From: Bacteroidales bacterium
GTDB taxonomy: Bacteria; Bacteroidota; Bacteroidia; Bacteroidales; VadinHA17
Assembly (NCBI GenBank): GCA_025454815.1
Contig: JALONR010000010.1
Span: 62,001 to 126,000, forward strand
DNA: 64,000 nucleotides
Reading direction: 5' to 3'
Shown here: positions 54,530 through 63,396 of the stretch, one piece after another
How the letters are laid out: every line of letters starts with the position of its first letter
Position numbering within the stretch: the stretch's first letter is position 1
Program-made: the position numbers and the translations under genes
The notes under the pieces: model-generated
What the model saw: only the letters and a program-made list of their open reading frames with translations
Databases searched by the model: none
Told to the model about the DNA's origin: nothing

Positions 54530-54604
54530 ATGATGAGAACATTTGCAACATACAGCTATTCGTTTTATTATTTCTTTTACCCGCTGGTAGAAGGGACTGA
54601 ATAG
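54530..54604 (+). CDS. Phe/Tyr-rich leader peptide of the aromatic operon
   Basis: A 24-codon frame starting with two ATG codons (54530, 54533) and ending at TAG 54602-54604. Phe is at residues 5, 12, 15 and 16, Tyr at 8, 10, 13, 14 and 17: nine of 24 residues, six of them consecutive (12-17, FYYFFY). Just downstream are an intrinsic terminator (54641) and the first gene of Phe/Tyr synthesis. A ribosome stalled on the Phe/Tyr codons would leave GGGACT (54593-54598) free to pair with GGTCCC (54642-54647) and block terminator formation. A ribosome at the stop codon would cover it. This is the layout of classic amino acid attenuators. The composition and position are seen; function is inferred. 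Confidence 0.87.
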   Translation: MMRTFATYSYSFYYFFYPLVEGTE

Positions 54605-54640
54605 TTGTATGTCTGAATAATAGATGAGATATAATGAAGT

Positions 54641-54669
54641 AGGTCCCGTGAAAGCGGGACCTTTTTTTT
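54641..54669 (+). terminator. Attenuator terminator before the Phe/Tyr operon
   Basis: AGGTCCCG (54641-54648) pairs perfectly with CGGGACCT (54655-54662) across the loop TGAAAG, and eight T follow from 54662. It lies 36 bases after the leader peptide stop and 14 bases before the first structural start codon, so it must be read through for the operon to be expressed. Confidence 0.92.
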
Positions 54670-54682
54670 GACCATAAAGGAA

Positions 54683-55639
54683 ATGAAAGCAGTAAAGGAA
54701 AAGATCAGCGTGGCAATCCAGGGTGTAAGGGGCTCATTCCATGAGATAGCTGCCATTGAGTACTTCATGGATAAGGAGGTTGAGGCAGTGCCGTGTGACA
54801 CTTTTGGAGATCTCTTCCATGCACTTGAAGCTGGCACAGCTGATTATGGCATAGTGGCGTTCGAGAACTCGGTGGCCGGAAGTATCCTTCCCAATTACGA
54901 GCTGCTGCGAAGATCACATCTGCCTGTTACCGGTGAGATATGCCTGAGGGTAAAGCAGAACCTGGTGGCCATGCCCGGTCAGCAGATATCCGATATCAGG
55001 GAAATCCATTCTCACCCGATGGCTATCCAGCAGTGCTCAATGTTCATCAATGAAATGAGGCAGCGGGGCGTCAGGATCATTGAAGCCATTGACACTGCCC
55101 TTAGTGCAAGGATAATAAGCGAGGATAGGCAATACGGCTCCGGAGCGATAGCAAGCAGCAATGCGGCTGAGATCTACAGCCTTGAGGTACTGAGACAGGA
55201 GATTGAAGATGACAGTCTCAATTTCACCCGGTTTCTGATTGTATCGGGCAACCGGAGTAAGGCTTCTGAAAGCGGTAGCCGGAACATGGCAGATGATAAC
55301 GGCAATGGCAGCATGACGGCTGATGGCGGTAGTGGTGAAGCAGGCAACCGTCAGGAAGGAACCGACAAGGCCATGGTCTGTTTCTCACTGCCACATAAGG
55401 TAGGCTCGTTGTCACAGGTGTTGTCAGTACTGGCATTCTACCAGGTCAGCCTTACCAAGATACAGTCGTTGCCTATCGTTGGCAGGCCATGGGAATACCT
55501 GTTTCATATAGATTTAATTTACAATGATTTCAATCGTTATCGAATGGCTCTGGAAGCGATAAGGCCGCTTACGGAAGGACTTGAAATTGTAGGGGAATAC
55601 CGGCGTGGCCTGATGCCGTTTGAATCAGGAAGCAATTAG
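54683..55639 (+). CDS. pheA: Prephenate dehydratase with ACT domain
   Basis: About 318 residues from ATG 54683; the TTG at 54668 lies inside the terminator T run and is rejected. It converts prephenate to phenylpyruvate in Phe synthesis. VAIQGVRGSFHEIAA starts the dehydratase domain, VAFENSVAGSI is at 58-69, and the catalytic T182-R-F184 (NFTRF) ends it. A C-terminal ACT regulatory domain (about 231-310, LPHKVGSLSQVLSVL) should bind Phe. Between them lies an odd Gly/Asn/Ser/Asp-rich linker of about 40 residues (190-229). The usual ESRP of the ACT domain reads QSLP. It is a stand-alone dehydratase, with chorismate mutase fused elsewhere in the operon (57823). Confidence 0.92.
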   Translation: MKAVKEKISVAIQGVRGSFHEIAAIEYFMDKEVEAVPCDTFGDLFHALEAGTADYGIVAFENSVAGSILPNYELLRRSHLPVTGEICLRVKQNLVAMPGQQISDIREIHSHPMAIQQCSMFINEMRQRGVRIIEAIDTALSARIISEDRQYGSGAIASSNAAEIYSLEVLRQEIEDDSLNFTRFLIVSGNRSKASESGSRNMADDNGNGSMTADGGSGEAGNRQEGTDKAMVCFSLPHKVGSLSQVLSVLAFYQVSLTKIQSLPIVGRPWEYLFHIDLIYNDFNRYRMALEAIRPLTEGLEIVGEYRRGLMPFESGSN

Positions 55640-55656
55640 CAAAACGGGGGACAATA

Positions 55657-56838
55657 ATGACTGACACTGCTATGATAAAACCTGCCTCGCGTACCGGGCT
55701 CGTGAACGAATACTACTTCTCTTCCAAACTGGCGGAGATAGCCCGCATGAGACAGGAGGGGGCTGATGTCATAAACCTGGGTATCGGCAGCCCTGATATG
55801 GCACCTGATCCCGCGGTGATAAAGGAACTGACACGAAATGCATCATCCGACAGGAACCACGGATACCAGGGTTACCGGGGTATCCCGTCCTTGCGGCAGG
55901 CCTTCTCTGACTGGTATATGAAATATTTCGGGGTAATCCTCGATCCTGCCGGTGAAATACTTCCGCTTATGGGTTCGAAGGAAGGAATAATGCATATCAG
56001 CATGGCATTCATCGATCCCGGTGACGAAGTGCTTGTCCCTGACCCCGGTTACCCTGCCTACAGTGCAGCAGCATTGCTTGCCGGTGGTGTTGTGAGAAAA
56101 TATGATCTGAAGGAAGAAAGCGGCTGGCTTCCGGACATCAGGGCAATTGAGGCCGGAGGACTTGACAGGGTGAAGATAATGTGGATCAATTATCCCCACA
56201 TGCCAACAGGAACCAAAGCCTCTCCGGGCCTGTTTGAGGAACTGATTGCCTTTGCGCGAAGGAATAGAATACTCCTCTGCAATGACAACCCATACAGCTT
56301 CATTCTCAACAACGAACATCTGAGCATACTCTCCGTTGCCGGCTCCATGGAAACGGCACTGGAACTGAACTCGCTCAGCAAATCGCACAACATGGCCGGC
56401 TGGAGGATCGGCATGCTCGCCGGGAAAAGTGATTTTATAAACAATGTTCTGAAAGTAAAGAGCAATATGGATTCAGGCATGTTCCAGCCCTTGCAGGCAG
56501 CAGCTGCCCTGGCGCTGGCGGCTCCGGAGGAATGGTACACGGCGCTGAACTCTGTTTATATGCGCCGCCGTGCACTGGCCGGAGAGATAATGCGCACATT
56601 GTCATGTACTTTCAGCAACAGTCAGTCAGGATTGTTCCTCTGGGGTCGTGTGCCTGACAGTTTCAGTGATGCTGAGGAGCTTACCGATAAGCTGCTTCAC
56701 GGGAGTCATCTGTTCATCACTCCGGGTTCGGTTTTCGGTCACAACGGCCGCATGTTTGTGAGGATTTCCCTCTGCGCTGACGAGGAATTACTGCAGAAAG
56801 CCCTGTTGAGGGTGAGGGGAGTATCGGATTTAGGATGA
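55657..56838 (+). CDS. Class I/II PLP aminotransferase, probably aromatic/prephenate
   Basis: A 393-residue fold-type I aminotransferase. Residues visible include LGIGSPDMAP near the N-terminus, DPGYPAY (129-135), NYPHMPTG (178-185), CNDNPYSF, and the PLP lysine K242 in SLSKSHNMAGWRIG. The typical NYPHNPTG has Met in place of Asn at its fifth position. Position between prephenate dehydratase and prephenate dehydrogenase indicates transamination of phenylpyruvate and hydroxyphenylpyruvate, or of prephenate. The start follows the previous stop by 17 bases and has a GGGGGA ribosome site; it overlaps the next gene by four bases. Confidence 0.9.
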   Translation: MTDTAMIKPASRTGLVNEYYFSSKLAEIARMRQEGADVINLGIGSPDMAPDPAVIKELTRNASSDRNHGYQGYRGIPSLRQAFSDWYMKYFGVILDPAGEILPLMGSKEGIMHISMAFIDPGDEVLVPDPGYPAYSAAALLAGGVVRKYDLKEESGWLPDIRAIEAGGLDRVKIMWINYPHMPTGTKASPGLFEELIAFARRNRILLCNDNPYSFILNNEHLSILSVAGSMETALELNSLSKSHNMAGWRIGMLAGKSDFINNVLKVKSNMDSGMFQPLQAAAALALAAPEEWYTALNSVYMRRRALAGEIMRTLSCTFSNSQSGLFLWGRVPDSFSDAEELTDKLLHGSHLFITPGSVFGHNGRMFVRISLCADEELLQKALLRVRGVSDLG

Positions 56839-57713
56839 CTACACGAAAAAATGATAATTATATGACTTCAAACATCTGCATTGCAGGACTGGGACTGATA
56901 GGAGGGTCGCTGGCGCGAAGCCTGAGAATCAACGGGTTTAACGGGAAAATAACGGGAGTTGACGCCAATCCCCACCATTGCACTATTGCCATGTACAGGG
57001 GGCTGGCCGATGAGTTCCTTCCCCTTGATGAGGCTGTTGAGAAGTCGGATATTATTATCCTCTGTGCCCCGGTTGATGCCAACTGCTGCCTGCTGCCCGG
57101 CATCCTTGACATGATAGGTGGTACCGGCAAGGTGGTGACAGACATGGGTTCAACAAAAGCCGACATCTCAGCTGTGGCAGACCGTCATCCGGCAAGGGGC
57201 AGGTATGTTGCAGCCCATCCCATGGCGGGTACTGAACACTCCGGGCCTGCATCGGCCCTTGACAGGCTCTTTGCCGGGAAGATTGCAATCATCTGTGATC
57301 CTGAAAAGAGTGATGATGATGCCCTTGAGAAGATCACAGCCCTGCTTCAGTCATTAAATATGAAGATCCAGTACATGAACTCGCGTGAGCATGACGTTCA
57401 TGTGGCCTATGTCTCGCACATCTCACACATTACCTCTTTTGCACTGGCTCTGTGCGTGCTTGACAAGGAGAAGGACGCCACCAACATAATGTCGCTTGCC
57501 GCAGGCGGTTTTGAAAGCACGGTGCGGTTGTCAAAAAGCAATGCTGAGACCTGGGCCCCCATATTTACGGGCAACTCGGGTCCCATACTGGAGGTGATAG
57601 ACACATATATAGAAAAGATGCGTCTCTTCAGGAAACATATTGAGAAGGGTGACGGAGAGGCTCTCAGGCAGCTGATGAGGTCAGCAAACCAGATCGGAAA
57701 CATTCTGAAATGA
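56835..57713 (+). CDS. tyrA: Prephenate dehydrogenase
   Basis: A 292-residue NAD-dependent enzyme of tyrosine synthesis. The Rossmann motif G-L-G-L-I-G-G is near the start (NICIAGLGLIGGSLARSL), followed by TDMGSTKADI and AAHPMAGTEHSGP, the prephenate-binding block. The helical C-terminal domain has VSHISHITSFALAL. The ATG at 56835 overlaps the aminotransferase stop by four bases (ATGA); ATG 56862 is an alternative start nearer the fold. There is no ACT domain. Confidence 0.93.
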   Translation: MTTRKNDNYMTSNICIAGLGLIGGSLARSLRINGFNGKITGVDANPHHCTIAMYRGLADEFLPLDEAVEKSDIIILCAPVDANCCLLPGILDMIGGTGKVVTDMGSTKADISAVADRHPARGRYVAAHPMAGTEHSGPASALDRLFAGKIAIICDPEKSDDDALEKITALLQSLNMKIQYMNSREHDVHVAYVSHISHITSFALALCVLDKEKDATNIMSLAAGGFESTVRLSKSNAETWAPIFTGNSGPILEVIDTYIEKMRLFRKHIEKGDGEALRQLMRSANQIGNILK

Positions 57714-57822
57714 AATTTCAACTGACATGGGTCTGCCGCCCTTAATGACAATACTGTTTACCCGGATGAAACCGCGAAAGAACAGGGAAAGATGAAACAA
57801 CAAATAGAAAACTGATGGTAAT

Positions 57823-58938
57823 ATGAATACTGACAATCAAGCAATTATGCGTGACCGGTTGCAAATAACCCCGATGGAGGAGTGGTCGGTCTATAAGAAA
57901 AGTCCGCTGGTCATTGCGGGTCCGTGCAGTGCCGAGAGTGAGGAGCAGGTGATGACCACCGCCGCAGCCCTGGCTGCGTCAGGACGGGTGGATCTCTTCC
58001 GTGCCGGTATCTGGAAACCCCGTACCCGTCCCGGCCAGTTTGAAGGTGTGGGATCAGCGGGGCTGAAGTGGCTTCGCCAGGCCAGGGAGACCTATGGCCT
58101 TCCGGTGGCTGTTGAGGTGGCGACGGAGAGACATGTTTATGAAGCGCTTAAACACGGGGTTGATGCGGTATGGATAGGGGCCCGCACAAGCGTGAATCCG
58201 TTTGCCCTTCAGGAAATAGCCTCTGCACTGAGAGATGCTGATGTAATGGTGTTTGTGAAGAATCCGGTCAATCCTGACCTGGAGCTGTGGATAGGGGCCA
58301 TTGAACGCCTTAACCGTGCAGGGATAAGCAGGCTGGCAGCTGTACACCGCGGATTCTCAACATGGGAGAAAAGCTCCTTCCGCAACCAGCCCCGGTGGCA
58401 GATAGCCATCGAGCTGCGCCAGCGTATACCGGGTATCCCTCTTATCTGTGACCCTAGCCATATGGGAGGAGACAGCGCATTCATCGGCGATCTCTCACAG
58501 AAGGCAATGGATCTGAACTATGACGGACTTATGATTGAGAGTCACATCGATCCGCCAAGCGCTCTCAGCGACCGTAAACAGCAGATCACCCCTGTTGAGC
58601 TGATGAATGTCCTTGGAAGCCTGATACTGAGGTCTCCCTCAACCGATGATCCGGAGTTCATTGAGACCATAGAGGAACTGCGAAGCCAGATAGACGTATA
58701 TGACAACCTTCTGCTTGATATCCTTGAGAGCAGGATGCAGGTGGCTGAAACCATAGGCCGTTACAAGAAGGAACACAACATTACAATCCTCCAGAGCACC
58801 CGGTGGCGCGAAGTCAAGGACAATGCCGTTGACAGGGGCGTCAGGAAAGGGCTTACCCCCGAATTCATCAACACCATCCTTGAGGCGATCCACCAGGAAT
58901 CGATTGCGCACCAGATGAAAGTGATGAAAGAAGAGTAA
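57823..58938 (+). CDS. aroG: Bifunctional DAHP synthase/chorismate mutase
   Basis: A 371-residue fusion. Residues about 25-265 are a 3-deoxy-7-phosphoheptulonate synthase of the short type (AGPCSAES at 32-39, RAGIWKPRTRPGQFEG, CDPSHMGG), the first step of the shikimate pathway. Residues about 280-365 are a type II chorismate mutase (IEELRSQIDVYDNLLLDILESR, VAETIGRYKKEHN). This pairing is common in Bacteroidota and allows feedback through the mutase domain. A 109-base gap precedes it, so it may have some independent transcription. Confidence 0.93.
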   Translation: MNTDNQAIMRDRLQITPMEEWSVYKKSPLVIAGPCSAESEEQVMTTAAALAASGRVDLFRAGIWKPRTRPGQFEGVGSAGLKWLRQARETYGLPVAVEVATERHVYEALKHGVDAVWIGARTSVNPFALQEIASALRDADVMVFVKNPVNPDLELWIGAIERLNRAGISRLAAVHRGFSTWEKSSFRNQPRWQIAIELRQRIPGIPLICDPSHMGGDSAFIGDLSQKAMDLNYDGLMIESHIDPPSALSDRKQQITPVELMNVLGSLILRSPSTDDPEFIETIEELRSQIDVYDNLLLDILESRMQVAETIGRYKKEHNITILQSTRWREVKDNAVDRGVRKGLTPEFINTILEAIHQESIAHQMKVMKEE

Positions 58939-58980
58939 TTTAGCCGAACCAATGGATTCATACCGAAAAAAACCGGCCCG

Positions 58981-60231
58981 ATGAATATCACTGTCAGTCC
59001 GTCAGAATTGAGGGGACAAATAGATGCGCCGTCAAGCAAGAGTCTGACGCAGAGGGCTATTGCCGCCGGCTTGCTGGCAGGCGGGACTACTTTAATAATC
59101 AACCCTTCACTTTGCAATGATTCAATGGCTGCCATGACGATGGCCCGGGCTCTTGGTGCGTCAGTTACAATGAAAGATGACAGGATTACCATGGAGGCTT
59201 TCAGGAAGCCTGCTGACCGGGTTTTTCTTAACTGCGGGGAGTCAGGCCTGGCTCTGAGGATGTTTTCTCCGTTGGCATCCGTCCTGTCAGGAGATGTCAC
59301 TCTTACCGGTGAAGGTTCACTGTTGCGCAGGCCGGTAAAGATGATCGGAGAAGCACTTTCCCAGCTCGGAGTGACGGTTGAAACCAGTGATGGATTGCTG
59401 CCGGTGAGGCTGAAGGGAAAACTGAAGGGTGGCCGTGCCCTTATTGACGGTTCTTCAGGATCGCAGCTTCTTACGGGGCTTCTCATGGCACTGCCGCTGA
59501 CTGATACGGATAGCAGGATTGATGTGGCAAACCTCACCAGCAGGCCATATATCAGCCTTACACTTGACTTGCTGGCTGATTTCGGCATCAGGATAGAAAA
59601 TGAAGGTTTCATGACATTCACCATTCCGGGCAGGCAGTCTTACCGTGCTCATGAATACAGGGTTGAGGGCGACTGGAGCGGTGCGGCTTTCCTCCTTGTG
59701 GGAGGGGCCACGGGAGGAAGGGTGTCTGTCGGCAACCTTAATCCGGAGAGCAGGCAGGCAGACATGGCTGTCCTGAGTGTTCTTGAAGAGGCAGGGGCGG
59801 TTATTGCTGCTGAACCGGGAAGGATAACATCTTCTGTATCTCAGTTGAGGGGATTCACATTTGATGCAACCGATGCCCCTGATCTTTTTCCTCCTCTGGC
59901 GGCGCTGGCGGCATACTGTGAAGGCGTCAGCACTATCAGGGGAGTGGGCCGTCTGAGACACAAGGAGAGCGACAGGGCGGAGGCGATAGCCGGGGTGCTG
60001 GAGGCGATGAGGATAGAGGTGCGCATCAGGGGTGATGAGATGATCATCACCGGGGGTAAGGTACAGGGCGCCGTGGTGTCATCGCACAATGATCACCGTA
60101 TAGCCATGATGGCGGCGGTGATGGCCGCCGGCGCCGCAGCACCTGTTACCATTACCGGGGCAGAAGCCGTGGCAAAATCTTACCCCGGATTCTTCGATGA
60201 CCTGGCCCGGATAGGAGGGAAAACCGGGTAG
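58981..60231 (+). CDS. aroA: 3-phosphoshikimate 1-carboxyvinyltransferase (EPSP synthase)
   Basis: A 416-residue two-domain inside-out barrel enzyme of the shikimate pathway. SSKSLTQRAIAAGLLAGG near residues 18-38 is the substrate-binding N-terminal motif, and NCGESGLALRMFSPLA corresponds to the usual NAGTAxR block with Glu-Ser in place of Gly-Thr. GDWSGAAFLL, RLRHKESDRA and HNDHRIAMMAAVMA complete the signature set. It is 42 bases after the DAHP synthase gene and is the last gene of the aromatic run. Confidence 0.94.
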   Translation: MNITVSPSELRGQIDAPSSKSLTQRAIAAGLLAGGTTLIINPSLCNDSMAAMTMARALGASVTMKDDRITMEAFRKPADRVFLNCGESGLALRMFSPLASVLSGDVTLTGEGSLLRRPVKMIGEALSQLGVTVETSDGLLPVRLKGKLKGGRALIDGSSGSQLLTGLLMALPLTDTDSRIDVANLTSRPYISLTLDLLADFGIRIENEGFMTFTIPGRQSYRAHEYRVEGDWSGAAFLLVGGATGGRVSVGNLNPESRQADMAVLSVLEEAGAVIAAEPGRITSSVSQLRGFTFDATDAPDLFPPLAALAAYCEGVSTIRGVGRLRHKESDRAEAIAGVLEAMRIEVRIRGDEMIITGGKVQGAVVSSHNDHRIAMMAAVMAAGAAAPVTITGAEAVAKSYPGFFDDLARIGGKTG

Positions 60232-60261
60232 AACACCGGTTGTCTCAAGTGCCGGAGGTCT

Positions 60262-61263
60262 CTATCTCGGCCTTATCTCCCTTCGCATGAACAGTATGTA
60301 GGAAATCACAAAACTGACTATAGTACCTGCTGCCAGCCCCGTAACCTGGGGCCATACCAGCAATATGCTCTGACCCAGAGGAAGAGGCCCGGGTACGGCA
60401 CCTATCATCTGCTCCATCGTCAGCGGCCCGAGACTCCTCACCGAAGGTAAAAGCAATGTCGTTGTGGCCTCGCTGAAGAGCTGGTTGGGCATAACCCTGA
60501 GCAATGCCAGCCGGAACTGCTCAAATGCAACAAGCTGGTAAGGAGAAGCTGCCGCAGAAGGTTCCATAGACCTGGTAACCAGGTTTACGATCAGCGGATA
60601 AAACACGGTAAAGAAAAGCCAGACGGCTATTGCTGACAGAGCTGCTGTGGCTGGCTGGCGGAATAATACCGAAAAGAGTATTGACAGGTTGAGCCAGAAC
60701 GCAACATAAAGGATACTCAGCAGAATGAAGAATACCATTCTTAAAAATTCTTCCGCAGTGGGAGGGATGCCCAGCGTAATCAGGCCGGCCCCCATCACCA
60801 GCATGCCAAGCACAAAAAGCATCGCGCTGATAACCATCAGAGCCGCGGCAAATTTGGCATTTATTATATAGTCGCGGTGAATGGGCTGTGACAGGATCCT
60901 GCTCAGGGTTCCCCTGTTGTGCTCCGAATTGATGGCGTCAAATCCCAGGCCGATACCAAGCAATGGCCCAAGGAAGCCGATGAAAACCATAAATGAAGGC
61001 ATAGTCCCGTCAGAAATGGTGAAAAGCTTCAGGAAGAAGAATGTGCCTTCAGGGTCATTGGGTTTTACAGCCTGTGACATGTTTGAGAGAGCCGTATAGA
61101 GCGAGCCAAGGCAGGTCAGAGCAATTATTACGGTCAGGATTATAAACCTCCAGCCGGTAAGGTGGTCTGCTATCTCCTTTTCCATTATGACCCGGAACGG
61201 ATGTCTGATTCTGTCTTTTTTCCGGTCAAGGAGCCCGGAAATGGTCAATGCTATCCTATTCAT
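60262..61263 (-). CDS. ABC-2 type transporter permease
   Basis: About 333 residues from the ATG at 61263, which overlaps the ATPase stop by eight bases and follows GGAGGAG; a longer reading to 61305 is less likely. About six membrane segments, with the ABC-2 layout: a long extracytoplasmic loop after the first segment, then FDAINSEHNRGTLSRILSQPIHRDYIINAK, the cytoplasmic coupling region typical of NosY/GldF-like permeases. It works with the ATPase at 61256 as an exporter or a membrane-remodelling system; substrate unknown. Confidence 0.9.
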   Translation of the reverse strand: MNRIALTISGLLDRKKDRIRHPFRVIMEKEIADHLTGWRFIILTVIIALTCLGSLYTALSNMSQAVKPNDPEGTFFFLKLFTISDGTMPSFMVFIGFLGPLLGIGLGFDAINSEHNRGTLSRILSQPIHRDYIINAKFAAALMVISAMLFVLGMLVMGAGLITLGIPPTAEEFLRMVFFILLSILYVAFWLNLSILFSVLFRQPATAALSAIAVWLFFTVFYPLIVNLVTRSMEPSAAASPYQLVAFEQFRLALLRVMPNQLFSEATTTLLLPSVRSLGPLTMEQMIGAVPGPLPLGQSILLVWPQVTGLAAGTIVSFVISYILFMRREIRPR

Positions 61264-62242
61264 GGTTTTCTCCTCCTTCAAAATATCTGTAATAGATGTC
61301 ATCAAGGCCGTATTCCCTTTTACTGAGCGAAGTGAGACGGACCCCGGAGGAAATTATTGCAGCGGCAATCTCACCGGTAAGATCGCGGGAGCATGAGAGG
61401 TGGATAATACCGTTATCTTCCCTGATTTCATTTACCCCGCGGATCTCCAGGAGCGCGTTCCTGATCTCCTCCCTCTTCTTCAGTGCATCTGTACCATCTC
61501 CCTGGTGGTGTACGGCGGTTTCTATTCCTGCTTCTATTGTATATGGTGATTTCCCGAAGAGCTGTGAGGCAAGGCTCTGCACATCTCCCGTTGCCAGAAG
61601 TCTGCCTGCGACGAAGAGTCCGACCCTGTCGCACACCTGCTGTACCTGGTGCAGGTGATGAGATGAAAAGAGGACGGTTATCTTCTGCTCGCGGCTCAGC
61701 TCAACTATCAGATCGAGGAACTCCCTGACGCCGGCCGGATCTATGCCCAGTGTTGGTTCATCAAGTATAATCACCTCCGGATCCTTGATAAGCACGTCTG
61801 CAAGGCCAAGCCTCTGTCTCATTCCCCGGGAATATTTACCGGTCTTCTTATGCTTCTCGTTTCCGAGACCGACCCTCTCAAGCAGCTTCCCGGCCCTTGC
61901 CTGTGCTTCCTTTACCGAAAGGCCGTTCAGGCACGCCGTATAGACGAGGTTGTCGAGGCCTGACATGTCATCATAAAAGCCAACCTCTTCGGGAAGGTAT
62001 CCCACTCTTTTCTTTACCTCTACGGGATCGGTGGAGGGATCAATGCCGCAGACCCTTGCTGTGCCGGCATCAGGTTCGGTCAGGCCCAGCATCATCAGGA
62101 TTGTGGTGGATTTGCCTGCACCGTTGGGACCAAGCAGACCGAAGATCTCACCCCTTGCCACCGTGAGACTGAGGTTATCAACCGCTGTGAACTGACCGTA
62201 CTTCCGGGTCAGTCCCGTCAGTTCTATTATATTCCCGGCCAC
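61256..62242 (-). CDS. ABC transporter ATP-binding protein
   Basis: About 328 residues from GTG 62242, which has AGGAGG directly upstream and lies two bases after the preceding stop; an upstream frame to 62326 would overlap the NEW3 gene and is rejected. Walker A GPNGAGKST, signature YSRGMRQRLGLAD (with Arg in place of the usual Ser-Gly-Gly form, common in this branch), Walker B VIILDEPTLGIDP and the H-loop SSHHLHQ are all intact. A C-terminal regulatory part of about 100 residues follows. It partners with the permease at 60262. Confidence 0.94.
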   Translation of the reverse strand: MAGNIIELTGLTRKYGQFTAVDNLSLTVARGEIFGLLGPNGAGKSTTILMMLGLTEPDAGTARVCGIDPSTDPVEVKKRVGYLPEEVGFYDDMSGLDNLVYTACLNGLSVKEAQARAGKLLERVGLGNEKHKKTGKYSRGMRQRLGLADVLIKDPEVIILDEPTLGIDPAGVREFLDLIVELSREQKITVLFSSHHLHQVQQVCDRVGLFVAGRLLATGDVQSLASQLFGKSPYTIEAGIETAVHHQGDGTDALKKREEIRNALLEIRGVNEIREDNGIIHLSCSRDLTGEIAAAIISSGVRLTSLSKREYGLDDIYYRYFEGGENHE

Positions 62243-62244
62243 GG

Positions 62245-63396
62245 CTACCTCCTTCCGTATTTCCGGAACAGATACAAAACAGTGCCAATGCCTGCAAGAA
62301 TAACAAGCACACCTATCCAGCCCCACAGCAGCGGTGTCTTGACAGACATCCGGAACGAAGCCTTTGATGATGCCTCCGGAGTACGTGCCTCAAGGTTGGT
62401 CAGATAATCTCCGGGAATAGCTTTTTTGTCCGCCTTTATTGTAGCAGTGACGGCTGTCTCCCTGCCAGCCAGGATAGACTCAATCTGTTTGGGATCGAAA
62501 GTTACTTCCCAGTTTACCGGTGCGGCATGAGTGAGCTGAACGTCTGACAGTATTGATGTACCTGTGTTTTTGACTATCAGGTCAATTTTCTTTTCCCTTC
62601 CTGCAACTATGTCAGAACTGAGAAGCCCGGCAGGGGTGGTCAGCTCGATCTTATATGTGCCGGTAATGACTGCTTCGAGCTTCAGCTCACCTGAGGAAGA
62701 TCCGGATACTGCCCTGACGGGAATTGCATAATTTCCCTCCTCCACCTGCTCGGCAGGTTTTACCTCAATGGTGACGTTCACGGTGCTGTTGGGTTCAACA
62801 TCCACTGAAGTAACCTGTTTTCCGTTTGCCCTGAAGGTGATAGTCCAGCCCCGTGGCACTTCGCCCTGAAGGGCATAGGTCTGAGCCTCGGCGGTACGGT
62901 TCCGGAGGTCAGCACTATAGTTGAAAGTAGAGGCCGCGTGCCCCTCCATGTTGGCCTGCCTGGTGCTGAAGTCGGTTTTGTATGTTCCCTGCTCCGAGAT
63001 ATTCACTGTCAGCGGAAGTGAATTTCCTTCACCTGCCACAAGGTAAATCCTGTAATTCCCCTTGTTTACCTGGAACGGCACTTCTACCCTCAGTGAGATA
63101 CTCTTCTTTTCGCCCGGAAGTACTGCTACCTGTCTCACGTTCCAGGCTCCTGCCTTGAGGGTGTAATTCCAGTTCCGGGGAAGGTTTGTTACCGAAAGAT
63201 CCAGGGTTTCAAGGTCTTTGCCGTTATTTATTACATCAACAGCATAGTCAATTGATTCTCCCGGGGGAACGGAAATCTTGGTATAGGGGGTGTAGAGAAG
63301 TATGCTGTCCTTCCCGGCGGTTGCAGCACTGCCATTAGCCATTATCCCATATGAAAGGATAAAAAAAATAGCAGTCAGTTTCTTGAGTGGTGACAT
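62245..63396 (-). CDS. NEW3-domain membrane-anchored protein
   Basis: A 383-residue exported protein: signal peptide to about residue 26, then three immunoglobulin-like NEW3 repeats (starting near 40, 150 and 260, each with a NLPRNW/VPRGW/APVNW-type turn). One C-terminal membrane helix (LLWGWIGVLVILAGIGTVLYL) and a basic tail follow. Bacteria often place such a protein first in an operon with an ABC ATPase and an ABC-2 permease, as here, suggesting a periplasmic accessory subunit. An AGGAGG ribosome site precedes the ATG at 63396. Confidence 0.84.
   Translation of the reverse strand: MSPLKKLTAIFFILSYGIMANGSAATAGKDSILLYTPYTKISVPPGESIDYAVDVINNGKDLETLDLSVTNLPRNWNYTLKAGAWNVRQVAVLPGEKKSISLRVEVPFQVNKGNYRIYLVAGEGNSLPLTVNISEQGTYKTDFSTRQANMEGHAASTFNYSADLRNRTAEAQTYALQGEVPRGWTITFRANGKQVTSVDVEPNSTVNVTIEVKPAEQVEEGNYAIPVRAVSGSSSGELKLEAVITGTYKIELTTPAGLLSSDIVAGREKKIDLIVKNTGTSILSDVQLTHAAPVNWEVTFDPKQIESILAGRETAVTATIKADKKAIPGDYLTNLEARTPEASSKASFRMSVKTPLLWGWIGVLVILAGIGTVLYLFRKYGRR

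Noticed and set aside
54668-54682. TTG start for prephenate dehydratase
   Set aside because: It lies inside the T run of the attenuator terminator; ATG 54683 begins right before the conserved fold.
58761-59624. A 287-residue open frame on the minus strand
   Set aside because: It lies wholly antisense to the end of the DAHP synthase/chorismate mutase gene and the aroA gene, both of which are certain, and has no recognisable domain.
62243-62326. Longer start for the ABC ATPase
   Set aside because: It would overlap the coding end of the NEW3 gene by about 80 bases and lacks a ribosome site; GTG 62242 has AGGAGG just upstream.
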